A stretch of DNA of 7,810 bases from Cypionkella sp. (lineage in GTDB: Bacteria > Pseudomonadota > Alphaproteobacteria > Rhodobacterales > Rhodobacteraceae): contig JAGPBG010000092.1 in the NCBI GenBank assembly GCA_018063485.1, positions 1 to 7,810 on the forward strand. The letters are read 5' to 3'. This document shows, one piece after another, positions 1 through 7,431 of the stretch. The translations under genes and the position numbers were made by a program. Positions within the stretch are counted from its first letter, which is position 1. The number at the start of each line of letters is the position of its first letter. The notes under the pieces are model-generated. The model saw nothing but the letters and a program-made list of their open reading frames with translations, searched no databases and was not told where the DNA came from.

Positions 1-12
1 CCGTTATGTCAC

Positions 13-45
13 AAAGCCGCTGAAAGGAAGGTCGCACGGCTTTTT
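13..45. terminator. Candidate bidirectional rho-independent terminator
   Basis: A 7-bp perfect stem (AAAGCCG at 13-19 pairing with CGGCTTT at 37-43) encloses a 17-base loop. On the plus strand it is followed by a run of five T (41-45). Read on the minus strand it follows the stop codon of the RTX-Hint gene by about 25 bases but has only three T after the stem. It therefore fits best as a terminator for a plus-strand gene lying left of the window, perhaps shared by the two converging genes. The loop is long for a strong terminator, so this is a moderate call. Confidence 0.45.
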
Positions 46-69
46 GCAAGGTGCAAGGCCGGGGGCTGG

Positions 70-3045
70 TCAGGCCACCTGCTTCATCCGCAGCCTGCCA
101 ATACGGGGCGCTTTTTCTGTGGGGGCAAGATTGGCCCCACCAAGCCCCAGCAGCAGCCGCGCCTCGTAGGATTTCAACGTCAGCCGTGCGGCATCAAACT
201 GCGGAACCACCGCACCCTGTCCCAGTTGCGGGAATATCTTCAGCAATTCATCACGCTGATCGGCCTCAAGCCCGGACAAGCTGCGATCACCGGGCTGGAA
301 ACTCTCACTCCAGGCACCATCGGCCAGAATCACCTCGTGTCGGTCGAACATCACATGCAGATAGGTCACCTCGCGCTGCGCCGCCTCGGTGATCCCCGGC
401 AGACCCACCAGATGCGCAGCCCTCACCAACACCTCATCGCTGCCAAACAGCAATTGCGCCCCAGAACCACAAAGCAGCATCCGGTGCTGACGCGACAACA
501 ACATATCACGCTCGGGCAAACCATTGCCCAAAGCCCCCTTGGCGATCCTGACCGGCTGCAAAAGCGGATCGGCCAGCAACTCGCCAAGCCCCAAGCTGCG
601 CCGGCCGATCCAGCGGATCGCCTGCGCGCCGTGATCACGCGTCAGCACAAGATCACCAAGGCGCAGGTTCTCAACGGCAACCGCCCCTCTGCGGGTTGCA
701 ATGCGGGTACCGGGCGTAAAGCAGGAGACAACGGTTTCGATATTTGAAAAAGCCAGTGTTCCGATGACATTTCCCAAGCCATCCAGAAACTGGACCGTTC
801 CGTTCAGCGGGTTCAGTGGATCGCGCCAGATGCGAAAGGGGGCCTGACCAGTCAGATCAAGCGAATCATGGCCCGCGCCGCCGTCAATGATATCGCCCGC
901 GCCACCGCCAAGCGTGTCATTGCCGTCACCTCCATAGAGGTGGTCGATACCATCGCCGCCATAAAGCGCGTCATTGCCGTCGCCAGCATAGAGCGTATCG
1001 TTGCCAGCACCGCCGAACAGCGTGTCATTGCCAACCCCACCATCCAGCAGATCATTGCCAGTTCCGCCGTCAAGACTGTCGCTGCCCACGCCGCCATAAA
1101 GCGTATCGTTGCCTGCACCGCCGAACAATATGTCATTGCCGGTGCCACCATCCAACGAGTCATTGCCGGTGCCTCCGAGCAAGGTATCATTGCCAGAGCC
1201 GCCGAAAAGCTGATCATTATCAGCTCCGCCGTCGATGCTGTCGTCGCCATCGCCCCCATAAAGCGAATCGTTGCCCGCATCGCCCGCAATGCTGTCATTG
1301 CCCGTGCCGCCATAGCCCAGATCCTGACCGTCACCGCCGCTCAGCGTGTCATTTCCGGCCCCACCATCCATCGTATCATTGCCGGTGCCGCCATAAAGCA
1401 AGTCATTGCCATCGCCGCCATCGGTCAGATCATCGCCGGAACCGCCCAAGATGGTGTCGTTATCCGCGCCACCATAGAGGTTATCATTCGCCCCCATCCC
1501 GTCGATGTAATCGCTGCCTGCACCGCCATAAAAGATGTTGGTATAGACGTCGCCGGAAAGGCCCTGCTGATCAAAGCCGATCAGGGTATCGTTGAACGCA
1601 GAGCCGATGATCCCGTCAACTCCGGTCAACTGATCGCCCTGCGCATCACCGTAAAGCGCCGTCCAGGTGTTCAGGTTGACCGATACCGCGCTTGCCGAGG
1701 CGCTGTAGTCGACAAAATCCATGCCTTCGCCGCCGTTCAGCGTATCGGCACCGGCTCCACCGGCCAAAGTATCATCGCCTATGCCGCCGTAGAGTGCATC
1801 ATTTCCGGCGCCACCGTAGAGGTAGTTGTTGCCGTCATCACCGGTCAGCGTGTCGTTGTAAGACGAGCCTTGCAGATTCTCGATGCCGGTCAGCGTATCA
1901 CCAGCCGCATCGCCGCCCGAGCCAGTCCCATTGACGGTGACATTGACCCCGGAGCTTGAACCGCTGTAATCGGCCAGATCAATTCCGGCACCGCCTTCCA
2001 GACGGTCGGCACCCGCGCCACCCTTCAGCGTGTCATTGCCGGCGCCGCCATAAAGCAAGTCATTGCCTGCACCGCCATCAAGACTGTCGTTGCCGTCGCC
2101 GCCATAAAGCTGGTTGGCATTTGCATTACCGACCAGCGTGTCATTCAGGTTCGAACCGGTGATGTTGTTGAACCCGACCAGCGTATCGCCTGCCGCATCG
2201 CCACCCGAGGCCACCCCGATTGCAAGGTTGACGCTGACACCGGCGCTTGAGGCCGAATAATCGACCAGATCACCGCTGCTGCCGCCACCATCGAGATAAT
2301 CCGCACCAGCGCCGCCCGAAATCGTATCGTTGCCCCCGCCGCCGTAGATGGTATTCGCACCGGAATTCCCGGTCAGCACATCATTATAGGCCGAGCCGAT
2401 CAGACCCTCGATATTTGTAAAACTGTCTCCGGCAGCATCGCCACCTGCGGCAGTCCCATTGGCCAGATTGACCTGAACCGCTGCGCTCGAGGCGGCATAA
2501 TCCAGCAAGTCATTGCCCGCGCCACCATCCAGCGTGTCTGCGTCAGCACCGCCATTCAGCGTGTCATCGCCGTCGCCGCCATAGAGAACGTCGCTGCCCG
2601 AGCCGCCGTAAAGCTGATCGTTGCCCGCACCGCCCGCAAGAGTGTTGCTGCCTGAGGTTCCGGTCAGCGTATCGGCGTAATCCGAACCGATCAGGTTCTC
2701 GATACTGTTGAACCTATCGCTCGCCGCATCTCCACCCGAGGCCGCCCCGGTTCCAAGATTGACTGAGACGCCGGCACCCGAGGTGGAATAGTCTGCCGTA
2801 TCGATGCCAGAACCACCGTCAAGGCTATCTCTGCCCGCCCCCCCTTGCAACGTATCATCGTCGTTGCCGCCATAAAGGGAATCGTTGCCTGCCCCGCCAA
2901 AAAGCTGGTCATCGCCGTCATAGCCGTAAATCTTGTCCGCGCTGCCGGTGCCGACCAGCGAGTCGTTGCCGTTGCCGCCTGTAACTGTTGCCACTTCTCT
3001 GCCTGCCTCGGCGCGGTCAGGGTCTTGTGCCCCAATCTGTTTCAC
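70..3045 (-). CDS. RTX calcium-binding repeat protein with C-terminal Hint_2 domain (991 aa)
   Basis: Predicted secreted calcium-binding protein. Residues 23-84 are RTX nonapeptides of the GGxGxDxLx type. Residues 85-490 alternate further nonapeptides with five copies of a roughly 45-residue module (starting near residues 85, 182, 262, 359 and 446). Residues 507-730 are 25 consecutive nonapeptides, which should fold as a long Ca2+-filled parallel beta-roll. Residues 731-774 are a linker. Residues 775 to about 917 form a Hint_2-type (hedgehog/intein) domain: the segment starts [10 protein letters not shown] (Cys775), has LSRQHRMLL (His854) in mid-domain, and ends near [18 protein letters not shown] 75-residue tail follows. 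There is no Sec signal peptide, as expected for a type I secretion substrate; no T1SS genes are visible here. The start is GTG at 3045: the only upstream in-frame codons run into a TGA about 24 bases before it, and only a weak GGA lies at Shine-Dalgarno distance. The physiological role (adhesin, S-layer-like or exoenzyme scaffold) cannot be read from sequence; no catalytic domain is apparent. Confidence 0.93.
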   Translation of the reverse strand: MKQIGAQDPDRAEAGREVATVTGGNGNDSLVGTGSADKIYGYDGDDQLFGGAGNDSLYGGNDDDTLQGGAGRDSLDGGSGIDTADYSTSGAGVSVNLGTGAASGGDAASDRFNSIENLIGSDYADTLTGTSGSNTLAGGAGNDQLYGGSGSDVLYGGDGDDTLNGGADADTLDGGAGNDLLDYAASSAAVQVNLANGTAAGGDAAGDSFTNIEGLIGSAYNDVLTGNSGANTIYGGGGNDTISGGAGADYLDGGGSSGDLVDYSASSAGVSVNLAIGVASGGDAAGDTLVGFNNITGSNLNDTLVGNANANQLYGGDGNDSLDGGAGNDLLYGGAGNDTLKGGAGADRLEGGAGIDLADYSGSSSGVNVTVNGTGSGGDAAGDTLTGIENLQGSSYNDTLTGDDGNNYLYGGAGNDALYGGIGDDTLAGGAGADTLNGGEGMDFVDYSASASAVSVNLNTWTALYGDAQGDQLTGVDGIIGSAFNDTLIGFDQQGLSGDVYTNIFYGGAGSDYIDGMGANDNLYGGADNDTILGGSGDDLTDGGDGNDLLYGGTGNDTMDGGAGNDTLSGGDGQDLGYGGTGNDSIAGDAGNDSLYGGDGDDSIDGGADNDQLFGGSGNDTLLGGTGNDSLDGGTGNDILFGGAGNDTLYGGVGSDSLDGGTGNDLLDGGVGNDTLFGGAGNDTLYAGDGNDALYGGDGIDHLYGGDGNDTLGGGAGDIIDGGAGHDSLDLTGQAPFRIWRDPLNPLNGTVQFLDGLGNVIGTLAFSNIETVVSCFTPGTRIATRRGAVAVENLRLGDLVLTRDHGAQAIRWIGRRSLGLGELLADPLLQPVRIAKGALGNGLPERDMLLSRQHRMLLCGSGAQLLFGSDEVLVRAAHLVGLPGITEAAQREVTYLHVMFDRHEVILADGAWSESFQPGDRSLSGLEADQRDELLKIFPQLGQGAVVPQFDAARLTLKSYEARLLLGLGGANLAPTEKAPRIGRLRMKQVA
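301..723 (-). other. Hint_2 (hedgehog/intein-like) domain within the RTX protein
   Basis: This spans residues 775-915 of the RTX protein. It begins with a Cys in the motif [10 protein letters not shown], followed by [12 protein letters not shown], the standard opening of Hint folds, in which this Cys performs the N-to-S acyl shift. The mid-domain LSRQHRMLL supplies His854, and [16 protein letters not shown] closes the fold. The Asn plus Cys/Ser/Thr pair needed at the C-terminal splice junction of inteins is absent. By analogy with Hedgehog and bacterial intein-like domains, N-terminal cleavage is chemically plausible while splicing is not. The boundaries are estimated from motif positions. 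Confidence 0.85.
856..1527 (-). repeat. Array of 25 tandem RTX nonapeptide repeats (27-bp period)
   Basis: Residues 507-730 of the RTX protein read as 25 uninterrupted GGxGNDxLx-type units, from GGAGSDYID to GGAGHDSLD. All are nine residues except the 24th (GGAGDIID), which has eight. At DNA level this gives a degenerate 27-base period, visible on the plus strand as recurring 'cgccgccataaagc' and 'gtcattgcc' words. In the RTX family each pair of turns binds Ca2+ through the Gly/Asp loops and the array folds only outside the cell, where calcium is high. Confidence 0.9.
1576..1710 (-). repeat. Inter-RTX module, copy 5 of 5 (most diverged)
   Basis: Residues 446-490 start [20 protein letters not shown], with the conserved loop changed to YGDAQGD, followed by [16 protein letters not shown]. 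This is the only copy with Trp. It is followed by a non-repetitive stretch ([15 protein letters not shown], residues 491-505) before the long uninterrupted nonapeptide array begins. It therefore marks the boundary between the modular and the plain RTX halves of the protein. Confidence 0.8.
1840..1971 (-). repeat. Inter-RTX module, copy 4 of 5
   Basis: Residues 359-402 start [20 protein letters not shown], keep [18 protein letters not shown] and end SYNDTLTG. The segment before GGDAAGD is a residue shorter than in copies 1-2, with VNVTVNGTG replacing VSVNLxxGxA. It begins 97 residues after copy 3. Confidence 0.85.
2131..2262 (-). repeat. Inter-RTX module, copy 3 of 5
   Basis: Residues 262-305 start [20 protein letters not shown], keep GGDAAGD and end [10 protein letters not shown]. 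It begins only 80 residues after copy 2, because the nonapeptide block between them is shorter (four units, the last being an irregular GGGSSGDLV). The middle strand differs (FNNITGS instead of IENLIGS). Confidence 0.85.
2368..2502 (-). repeat. Inter-RTX module, copy 2 of 5
   Basis: Residues 182-226 start [20 protein letters not shown], pass through [18 protein letters not shown] and end AYNDVLTG. The key positions DY, VNL, GGDAAGD, I..LIGS and ND.LTG are all kept. It begins 97 residues after copy 1. Confidence 0.85.
2656..2793 (-). repeat. Inter-RTX module, copy 1 of 5
   Basis: Residues 85-130 read [20 protein letters not shown], continue with [20 protein letters not shown] and end DTLTG. 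The unit follows a nonapeptide block ending [11 protein letters not shown] and leads straight into the next block. Its pattern is a beta-strand-like VSVNL segment, an acidic GGDAASD loop and an IENLIGS strand, shared with four later copies. Confidence 0.85.
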
Positions 3046-3222
3046 GCCTGTTCCAAAGGAATTGAATCATAATTGTGGCAAGATTTGGGCGGAGCACCCC
3101 CAAATATGGCGAAACCGGGGCGAAATCGCCCGTCAGGGCATTCACAGGCCAATTGTGGTCCACTCGCCACAGCGATGAGCGTTGGCGCACACATGGCGCG
3201 CCAACCAGCCCCTGCAAACCCG
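3046..3222. promoter_or_regulatory. Intergenic region between RND permease and RTX gene
   Basis: These 177 bases lie between the stop of the permease and the GTG of the RTX gene. I see no convincing ORF. Contents are a perfect 7-bp inverted repeat at 3083-3105, two direct copies of AATTGTGG (3071-3078 and 3151-3158) and a 5-bp GGGCG/CGCCC hairpin at 3119-3132 without a T-tract. A promoter for the RTX gene must lie here if it is transcribed separately, but I cannot identify a clear -35/-10 pair. Confidence 0.4.
3083..3105. promoter_or_regulatory. Perfect 7-bp inverted repeat upstream of the RTX gene
   Basis: ATTTGGG at 3083-3089 and CCCAAAT at 3099-3105 are exact reverse complements separated by 9 bases. 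The element ends 37 bases upstream of the GTG start. Size, symmetry and position suit an operator for a dimeric regulator. A stem in the 5' leader is the alternative. No known family site was recognised. Confidence 0.4.
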
Positions 3223-6200
3223 TCAGGCCTCCTTGGGGCTGCGCAACCAGATGTAGATTGCCGGGATTACCAGCACTGTCAAAATCGTCGATGATGCCAA
3301 CCCAAACAACAGCGAAATCGCCAACCCCTGAAAGATCGGATCGCTGAGGATCGTGACCGCACCGATCATCGCCGCCAAAGCTGTCAACAGGATCGGCTTG
3401 AAGCGGACCGCCCCCGCATCCAGCAAAGTTTCCCGCAGGGTCTTGGCCGGATCAGCATGACGGATGAAATCCACCAGCAGGATCGAGTTGCGCACGATGA
3501 TACCCGCCAGCGCGATAAAGCCGATCATCGAGGTGGCCGAGAATGGTGCGCCAAACAGCCAATGCCCGGCCAAGATCCCGATAAAGGTAAGCGGCACCGG
3601 CGTCAGCACCACCAAGGGCAGTTTGAACGAGCCAAACTGCATCACCACCAGAATATAAATCCCGACCAACGCCACCATAAAGGCCGCGCCCATGTCGCGG
3701 AAGGTCACCCAGGTTACATCCCATTCGCCATCCCAGAGCAACGATGGTTTGGTCGTGTCTTCGGGCTGGCCGTGCTGCAAAATCTCGGGTTTTGGCAAAT
3801 CTCCCCAGTCAGCCGCCGCTATCGCCCGCGCCACGGCAATCTGCCCGTAAAGGGGCGCCTCAAATTCGCCCGCCAGTTCTGCGGTGACCATCTCGGCAGG
3901 CTTGCCATTGTGGCGGAAAATCGGGAACGAGGCGGTCTCATGGCTGATCTCCACCACATCGCCCAATTCCACCACCGAGCGCGCACCGGGCAGGATATTG
4001 GCCGGAACCGGCGTGGAAAGCGCCCGCTCATCCAGCACCCGGCCCGATTTTGATGGCTCCAACCGGATCGCAATCGGCTCGCGCCCGTCAGATCGGTGCG
4101 AATAGCCCACGGTGGTGCCGCCATAAAGCATCCCGATGGTCTGGAACACATCGCCCGGCTCGACCTTGTGAAAATCAAGATTGGCGTCGTTCAGCGTCAG
4201 GCGCAGCCGCTGGGCAGGCACCCCGTAGCTGTCGTCAATGTCCACGATATAGGGCACCGTATTGAAGGCCTCACGCACCTTTGCGGCCACCGCGCGGCGG
4301 GTTTGCGCGTCGGGTCCGTAAATCTCGGCCAAGAGTGTTGCCATCACCGGCGGCCCCGGTGGCGGCTCGACCACTCTCACCGCCGTTCCCGCGGGGAAGG
4401 TCAGCGCGTGGATACGCGCCCGTACATCCAGCGCGATCTCATGGCTTTCGCGCGACCGCTCGGTTTTGGGCGTCAGGTTCAGTTGCAGATCACCCATCTG
4501 CGGCTCTGCCCGCAGGTAATAGTGCCGCACCAAACCGTTGAAGTTGAACGGCGCTGCCGTTCCCGCATGGGATTGAATCGACTGGATTTCAGCAACCGGA
4601 GCCAGCACCGCCGCAATATCTTGCAAGCGACGGTCAGTTTCTTCCACCGAGGTGCCTTTGGGCAGATCCAGCACCACGGCCAATTCGGATTTGTTGTCGA
4701 ACGGCAACAGCTTGACCGTCACCGATTTGGTGTAAAACAGCGACATCGAGCCAAGTGTTGCGATCAACACCAACAGCAGGAAGGTCCGTGCCGTGCCACG
4801 GCTGGCCAGAACGGGGCGCGCAACACGCCGATACATCCGCCCCAACACGCCGCCATCATCCTCGCCGCCATGCCCATCCTCATGCGGCTTGCCGAATTTC
4901 AGCATCAGCCAGGGCGTGATCATCACCGCGACAAAGAAGGAAAACACCATCGCAGCCGAGGCCACCGCCGGGATTGGACTCATGTAAGGCCCCATCATCC
5001 CCGACACGAAGAGCATTGGCAACAGCGCCGCAACCACTGTCAAAGTGGCAACAATCGTGGGGTTGCCCACCTCGCCCACCGCATCAATCGCCGCTTGGCG
5101 GCGCGAGCGACCGTCCCCCATGCCCCAATGCCGAGCGATGTTCTCGATCACCACAATCGCATCATCCACCAGAATCCCGATGGAAAAGATCAGGGCAAAC
5201 AACGACACCCGGTTCAGTGTGAAGCCCATAAGATTGGCGGCAAACAGCGTCAGCAAAATCGTGACCGGGATCACAATCAGCACCACAAGGGCCTCACGCC
5301 AGCCAATCGCCAGCCAGACCAGCAGCACGATGGAAATCGTGGCAAGGCCCAGATGGAACAGCAGCTCATTGGCCTTTTCGTTGGCCGTCTCACCATAATC
5401 GCGGGTGATGGTGACCGTCACATCCTCGGGGATCACATTGCCTTCAAGCCGCTCAACCGCATGGCGGATTTCTTCGCCGATCGTTACCGCATTGGCTCCG
5501 GGACGCTTGGCAATCGCCAAAGACACCGCAGGCAGACGCGAAAAGCCGTCGCCGCTGCGGTCCAGATGGGCAACGCGCGCCTCGGTCGTATCGGTGGCAA
5601 GGCTGACGGTGGCGACATCGCGCACATAGATCGGGCGGCCGTCGCGGGTGGTGACAAGCAGGTTCTCGATCTCGGACAGATCGGTCAGGGTCTTGCCGGC
5701 CGAAAGCCCGATCTGGCGGCCATCCTCGCGCACCAGACCCACGGAAAAGGCGCGGTTCGCCCCCTCGACCTTACCGGCAAGCGCTTGCAAGGTCAGCCCG
5801 GCCTTGGCCAGACGTTCAGGGTCAGGCTCGATCCTGATCGCCTCGGGGGTTTCGCCCACAACATAGGTCAGCCCGATCTCGGGCAGGCTGGCAATCGCTA
5901 CCTGCACCTCATGCGCCACGCGGGTCAGATCCGCGGGTGTCCAGCGCGCTGCGGCTTCGGCCTTGGGCGACAGCGTCAGCACCATGATTGCCACATCATC
6001 AATCCCGCGCCCTACAATCAGCGGCTCGGGGATCCCTTTGGGGATGCGGTCGATATTGGCCGAGATTTTCTCATGCACGCGCAAAATGGCGGCATCCGCC
6101 GATGTGCCGACCAGAAAACGTGCCGTCACCATCGTGGCATCGTCACGGGTCTGCGAATAGACATGCTCAACGCCGGGAATTGATTTCACGATGGTTTCAA

Positions 6201-6435
6201 GCGGCTCTGTCACCAGCTTGACAGCATCTTCGGCATGCAGACCATCGGCCTGCACCATGATATCCACCATGGGCACCGAGATTTGCGGCTCTTCTTCGCG
6301 CGGCAAAGTCACCAAGGCAACCATGCCCAGGATCAACGCCGCAAACAGCGCCAGAGGCGTCAGGGGCGAGGTGATAAAGCCGCGCGTCAACGCTCCGGCA
6401 ATACCCAGTTTTGACTCGACAGGTTTCGCGCTCAT
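3223..6435 (-). CDS. RND efflux transporter permease subunit (1070 aa)
   Basis: Inner-membrane proton-driven pump of the RND/AcrB superfamily (Pfam ACR_tran). Length and layout are full: TM1 about 28-46, periplasmic loop 47-354, TM2-TM6 355-513, a cytoplasmic linker 514-550, TM7 551-568, a second periplasmic loop 569-911 and TM8-TM12 912-1064. TM4 carries GILVDDAIVVIENI with the proton-relay pair Asp424-Asp425 (AcrB Asp407/408). TM10 carries IIVRNSILLVDFIRH, in which Arg982 occupies the place of AcrB Lys940. PREEEPQISVP after TM1 and the FDGxW-like WDGEW at 901-905 resemble a branch of HAE1-like permeases distinct from AcrB. The substrate is unknown. The ATG overlaps the adaptor stop as ATGA with only a weak ribosome site (GGTGG), suggesting translational coupling. 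A His/acid-rich patch sits in the TM6-TM7 linker (residues 518-527). Family assignment is firm; substrate class is not. Confidence 0.96.
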   Translation of the reverse strand: MSAKPVESKLGIAGALTRGFITSPLTPLALFAALILGMVALVTLPREEEPQISVPMVDIMVQADGLHAEDAVKLVTEPLETIVKSIPGVEHVYSQTRDDATMVTARFLVGTSADAAILRVHEKISANIDRIPKGIPEPLIVGRGIDDVAIMVLTLSPKAEAAARWTPADLTRVAHEVQVAIASLPEIGLTYVVGETPEAIRIEPDPERLAKAGLTLQALAGKVEGANRAFSVGLVREDGRQIGLSAGKTLTDLSEIENLLVTTRDGRPIYVRDVATVSLATDTTEARVAHLDRSGDGFSRLPAVSLAIAKRPGANAVTIGEEIRHAVERLEGNVIPEDVTVTITRDYGETANEKANELLFHLGLATISIVLLVWLAIGWREALVVLIVIPVTILLTLFAANLMGFTLNRVSLFALIFSIGILVDDAIVVIENIARHWGMGDGRSRRQAAIDAVGEVGNPTIVATLTVVAALLPMLFVSGMMGPYMSPIPAVASAAMVFSFFVAVMITPWLMLKFGKPHEDGHGGEDDGGVLGRMYRRVARPVLASRGTARTFLLLVLIATLGSMSLFYTKSVTVKLLPFDNKSELAVVLDLPKGTSVEETDRRLQDIAAVLAPVAEIQSIQSHAGTAAPFNFNGLVRHYYLRAEPQMGDLQLNLTPKTERSRESHEIALDVRARIHALTFPAGTAVRVVEPPPGPPVMATLLAEIYGPDAQTRRAVAAKVREAFNTVPYIVDIDDSYGVPAQRLRLTLNDANLDFHKVEPGDVFQTIGMLYGGTTVGYSHRSDGREPIAIRLEPSKSGRVLDERALSTPVPANILPGARSVVELGDVVEISHETASFPIFRHNGKPAEMVTAELAGEFEAPLYGQIAVARAIAAADWGDLPKPEILQHGQPEDTTKPSLLWDGEWDVTWVTFRDMGAAFMVALVGIYILVVMQFGSFKLPLVVLTPVPLTFIGILAGHWLFGAPFSATSMIGFIALAGIIVRNSILLVDFIRHADPAKTLRETLLDAGAVRFKPILLTALAAMIGAVTILSDPIFQGLAISLLFGLASSTILTVLVIPAIYIWLRSPKEA

Positions 6436-7397
6436 GGCAGCACCACCGTATCGCCTGCAATCAGGCCCGACAGAATTTCCCGCATCGCCCCAGCCTCGGT
6501 TGTCACCAAAGGCCCCGGAACAACGGTGACGTCACGCGCGCCCTCAGCGGTGGTGATCCTGACCAAATCAAGCCCGGCCTGGCGATGAATGGCGGCCTCG
6601 GGCACGACGAGTGCCGCACGTTCGCCCACCGGCACCTGCACCAGAATACGTTGTCCGATAAAAGCATCCGATAGCCCTTCAACCGCCACATCCGCTGTGA
6701 CCCGGCCACCCTCGATCAAAGGGTAGATCTTTTCGATCTTGCCCTCACGCGGAGCCGTTTCATCGCCAATCTGCACCACCATGCCTTCGGTCAGGCCCTG
6801 TGCGTGACGTTCGGGGATGGCAAGGCGCAAGAACACCGGCCCGCCCGCGATGGTTGAGACCGGCTCGCCCGGCATCACCACTTCGCCCAGACGCATCGGC
6901 ACCGTCAGCACCCGGCCCGTCATCGGGGCCACGACGTCGCCCTCGGAAATCTGCTGCTCGATCACCGCCCGCGCCGCGCGCGCCTCGGTCACGCCATTGG
7001 TGGCCACATCAACCGTGGTGCGGATCTGATCCACCCTTTGCGTCGTGGTGGCGCCGCGTGCCAGCAATTCCTCGTTCCGCTTCAATTCCGATTGCGCGTT
7101 GGCCAGTTCCGACTCCCCCGCCCTGATCCGCGCCTCGGCGGCATCAAGTTGCAGCGCCATCTTTTCATCCAGCACCCGCGCGATCACTTGGCCTGCCTTG
7201 ACACCCGAGCCTTCGGTCACATCCAAAGCCACCAGCGTTCCACCCACCCGCGCCCGCGCTGGCACAACTGACCGGCTTTCGATCTGGCCAAACAGGGCCT
7301 TGGTTTCGATCACCTGAACCGGTTTCAACACCAGATCTTCGGCAAACGAGGGCATGGCCGCGAACAACATCACGGCAAGAACGGAACGCAAGAGCAT
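6432..7397 (-). CDS. Efflux RND transporter periplasmic adaptor subunit, HlyD/AcrA type (321 aa)
   Basis: Membrane fusion protein that would bridge the downstream permease to an outer-membrane channel. From the chosen ATG at 7397 it has a Sec signal peptide (MLLRSVLAVMLFAAMPSFA, cleavage probably after Ala19) with no lipobox Cys, so it should be a soluble periplasmic protein. Residues 45-75 and 150-180 are the two halves of the lipoyl/barrel-sandwich domain (GGTLVALDVTEGSGVKAGQ and VVAPMTGRVLTVPMRLGEVV). They flank a heptad-like helical hairpin at about 78-148. Beta-barrel and membrane-proximal strands follow (FLRLAIPE, ALVVPEAAIHRQ). AAGGA lies 7 bases before this ATG, and the signal peptide begins exactly there. 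A reading frame open further upstream to 7529 adds 44 residues without signal-peptide character that overlap the preceding gene, so it was not used. The stop overlaps the permease start by 4 bases. Confidence 0.93.
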   Translation of the reverse strand: MLLRSVLAVMLFAAMPSFAEDLVLKPVQVIETKALFGQIESRSVVPARARVGGTLVALDVTEGSGVKAGQVIARVLDEKMALQLDAAEARIRAGESELANAQSELKRNEELLARGATTTQRVDQIRTTVDVATNGVTEARAARAVIEQQISEGDVVAPMTGRVLTVPMRLGEVVMPGEPVSTIAGGPVFLRLAIPERHAQGLTEGMVVQIGDETAPREGKIEKIYPLIEGGRVTADVAVEGLSDAFIGQRILVQVPVGERAALVVPEAAIHRQAGLDLVRITTAEGARDVTVVPGPLVTTEAGAMREILSGLIAGDTVVLP

Positions 7398-7404
7398 GAC
7401 GTTT

Positions 7405-7409
7405 TCCTT
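7405..7409 (-). promoter_or_regulatory. Ribosome binding site of the adaptor gene
   Basis: AAGGA on the minus strand with 7 bases to the ATG at 7397. It decides the start in favour of the signal-peptide-bearing form over the longer open frame. Confidence 0.75.
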
Positions 7410-7431
7410 TTGGATCAGCAGATAATTCGGA

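Noticed and set aside
51..392. Plus-strand frame of 113 codons overlapping the end of the RTX gene
   Set aside because: Arg/His/Pro/Ser-rich translation with no ribosome site, lying antisense to the Hint domain and tail.
856..1527. Regular repeat spacing resembling a CRISPR or minisatellite array
   Set aside because: The period is 27 bases and the units are degenerate, and they translate into perfect-phase RTX nonapeptides. There are no constant repeats with unique spacers.
868..1959. Long plus-strand open frame (363 codons) opposite the RTX array
   Set aside because: It is the antisense of the 27-base nonapeptide repeats: a repetitive Ile/Ala/Val-rich translation with no start signal. The absence of stops follows from the repeat composition.
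3119..3132. GGGCG/CGCCC hairpin downstream of the permease as a terminator
   Set aside because: The stem is only 5 bp and no T-tract follows on either strand, so it cannot be called an intrinsic terminator.
3017..3217. Minus-strand 66-codon frame in the intergenic region, overlapping the RTX start
   Set aside because: It starts right by the permease stop, has no family-like features and is out of frame with the RTX gene. Nothing suggests translation, although a short leader peptide cannot be excluded.
4096..6183. Very long plus-strand open frame (695 codons) opposite the RND permease
   Set aside because: The translation is rich in His, Arg, Gln and Gly with no domain or membrane logic, as expected from the antisense of a GC-rich gene with strong codon bias. 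The opposite strand is an unmistakable full-length permease.
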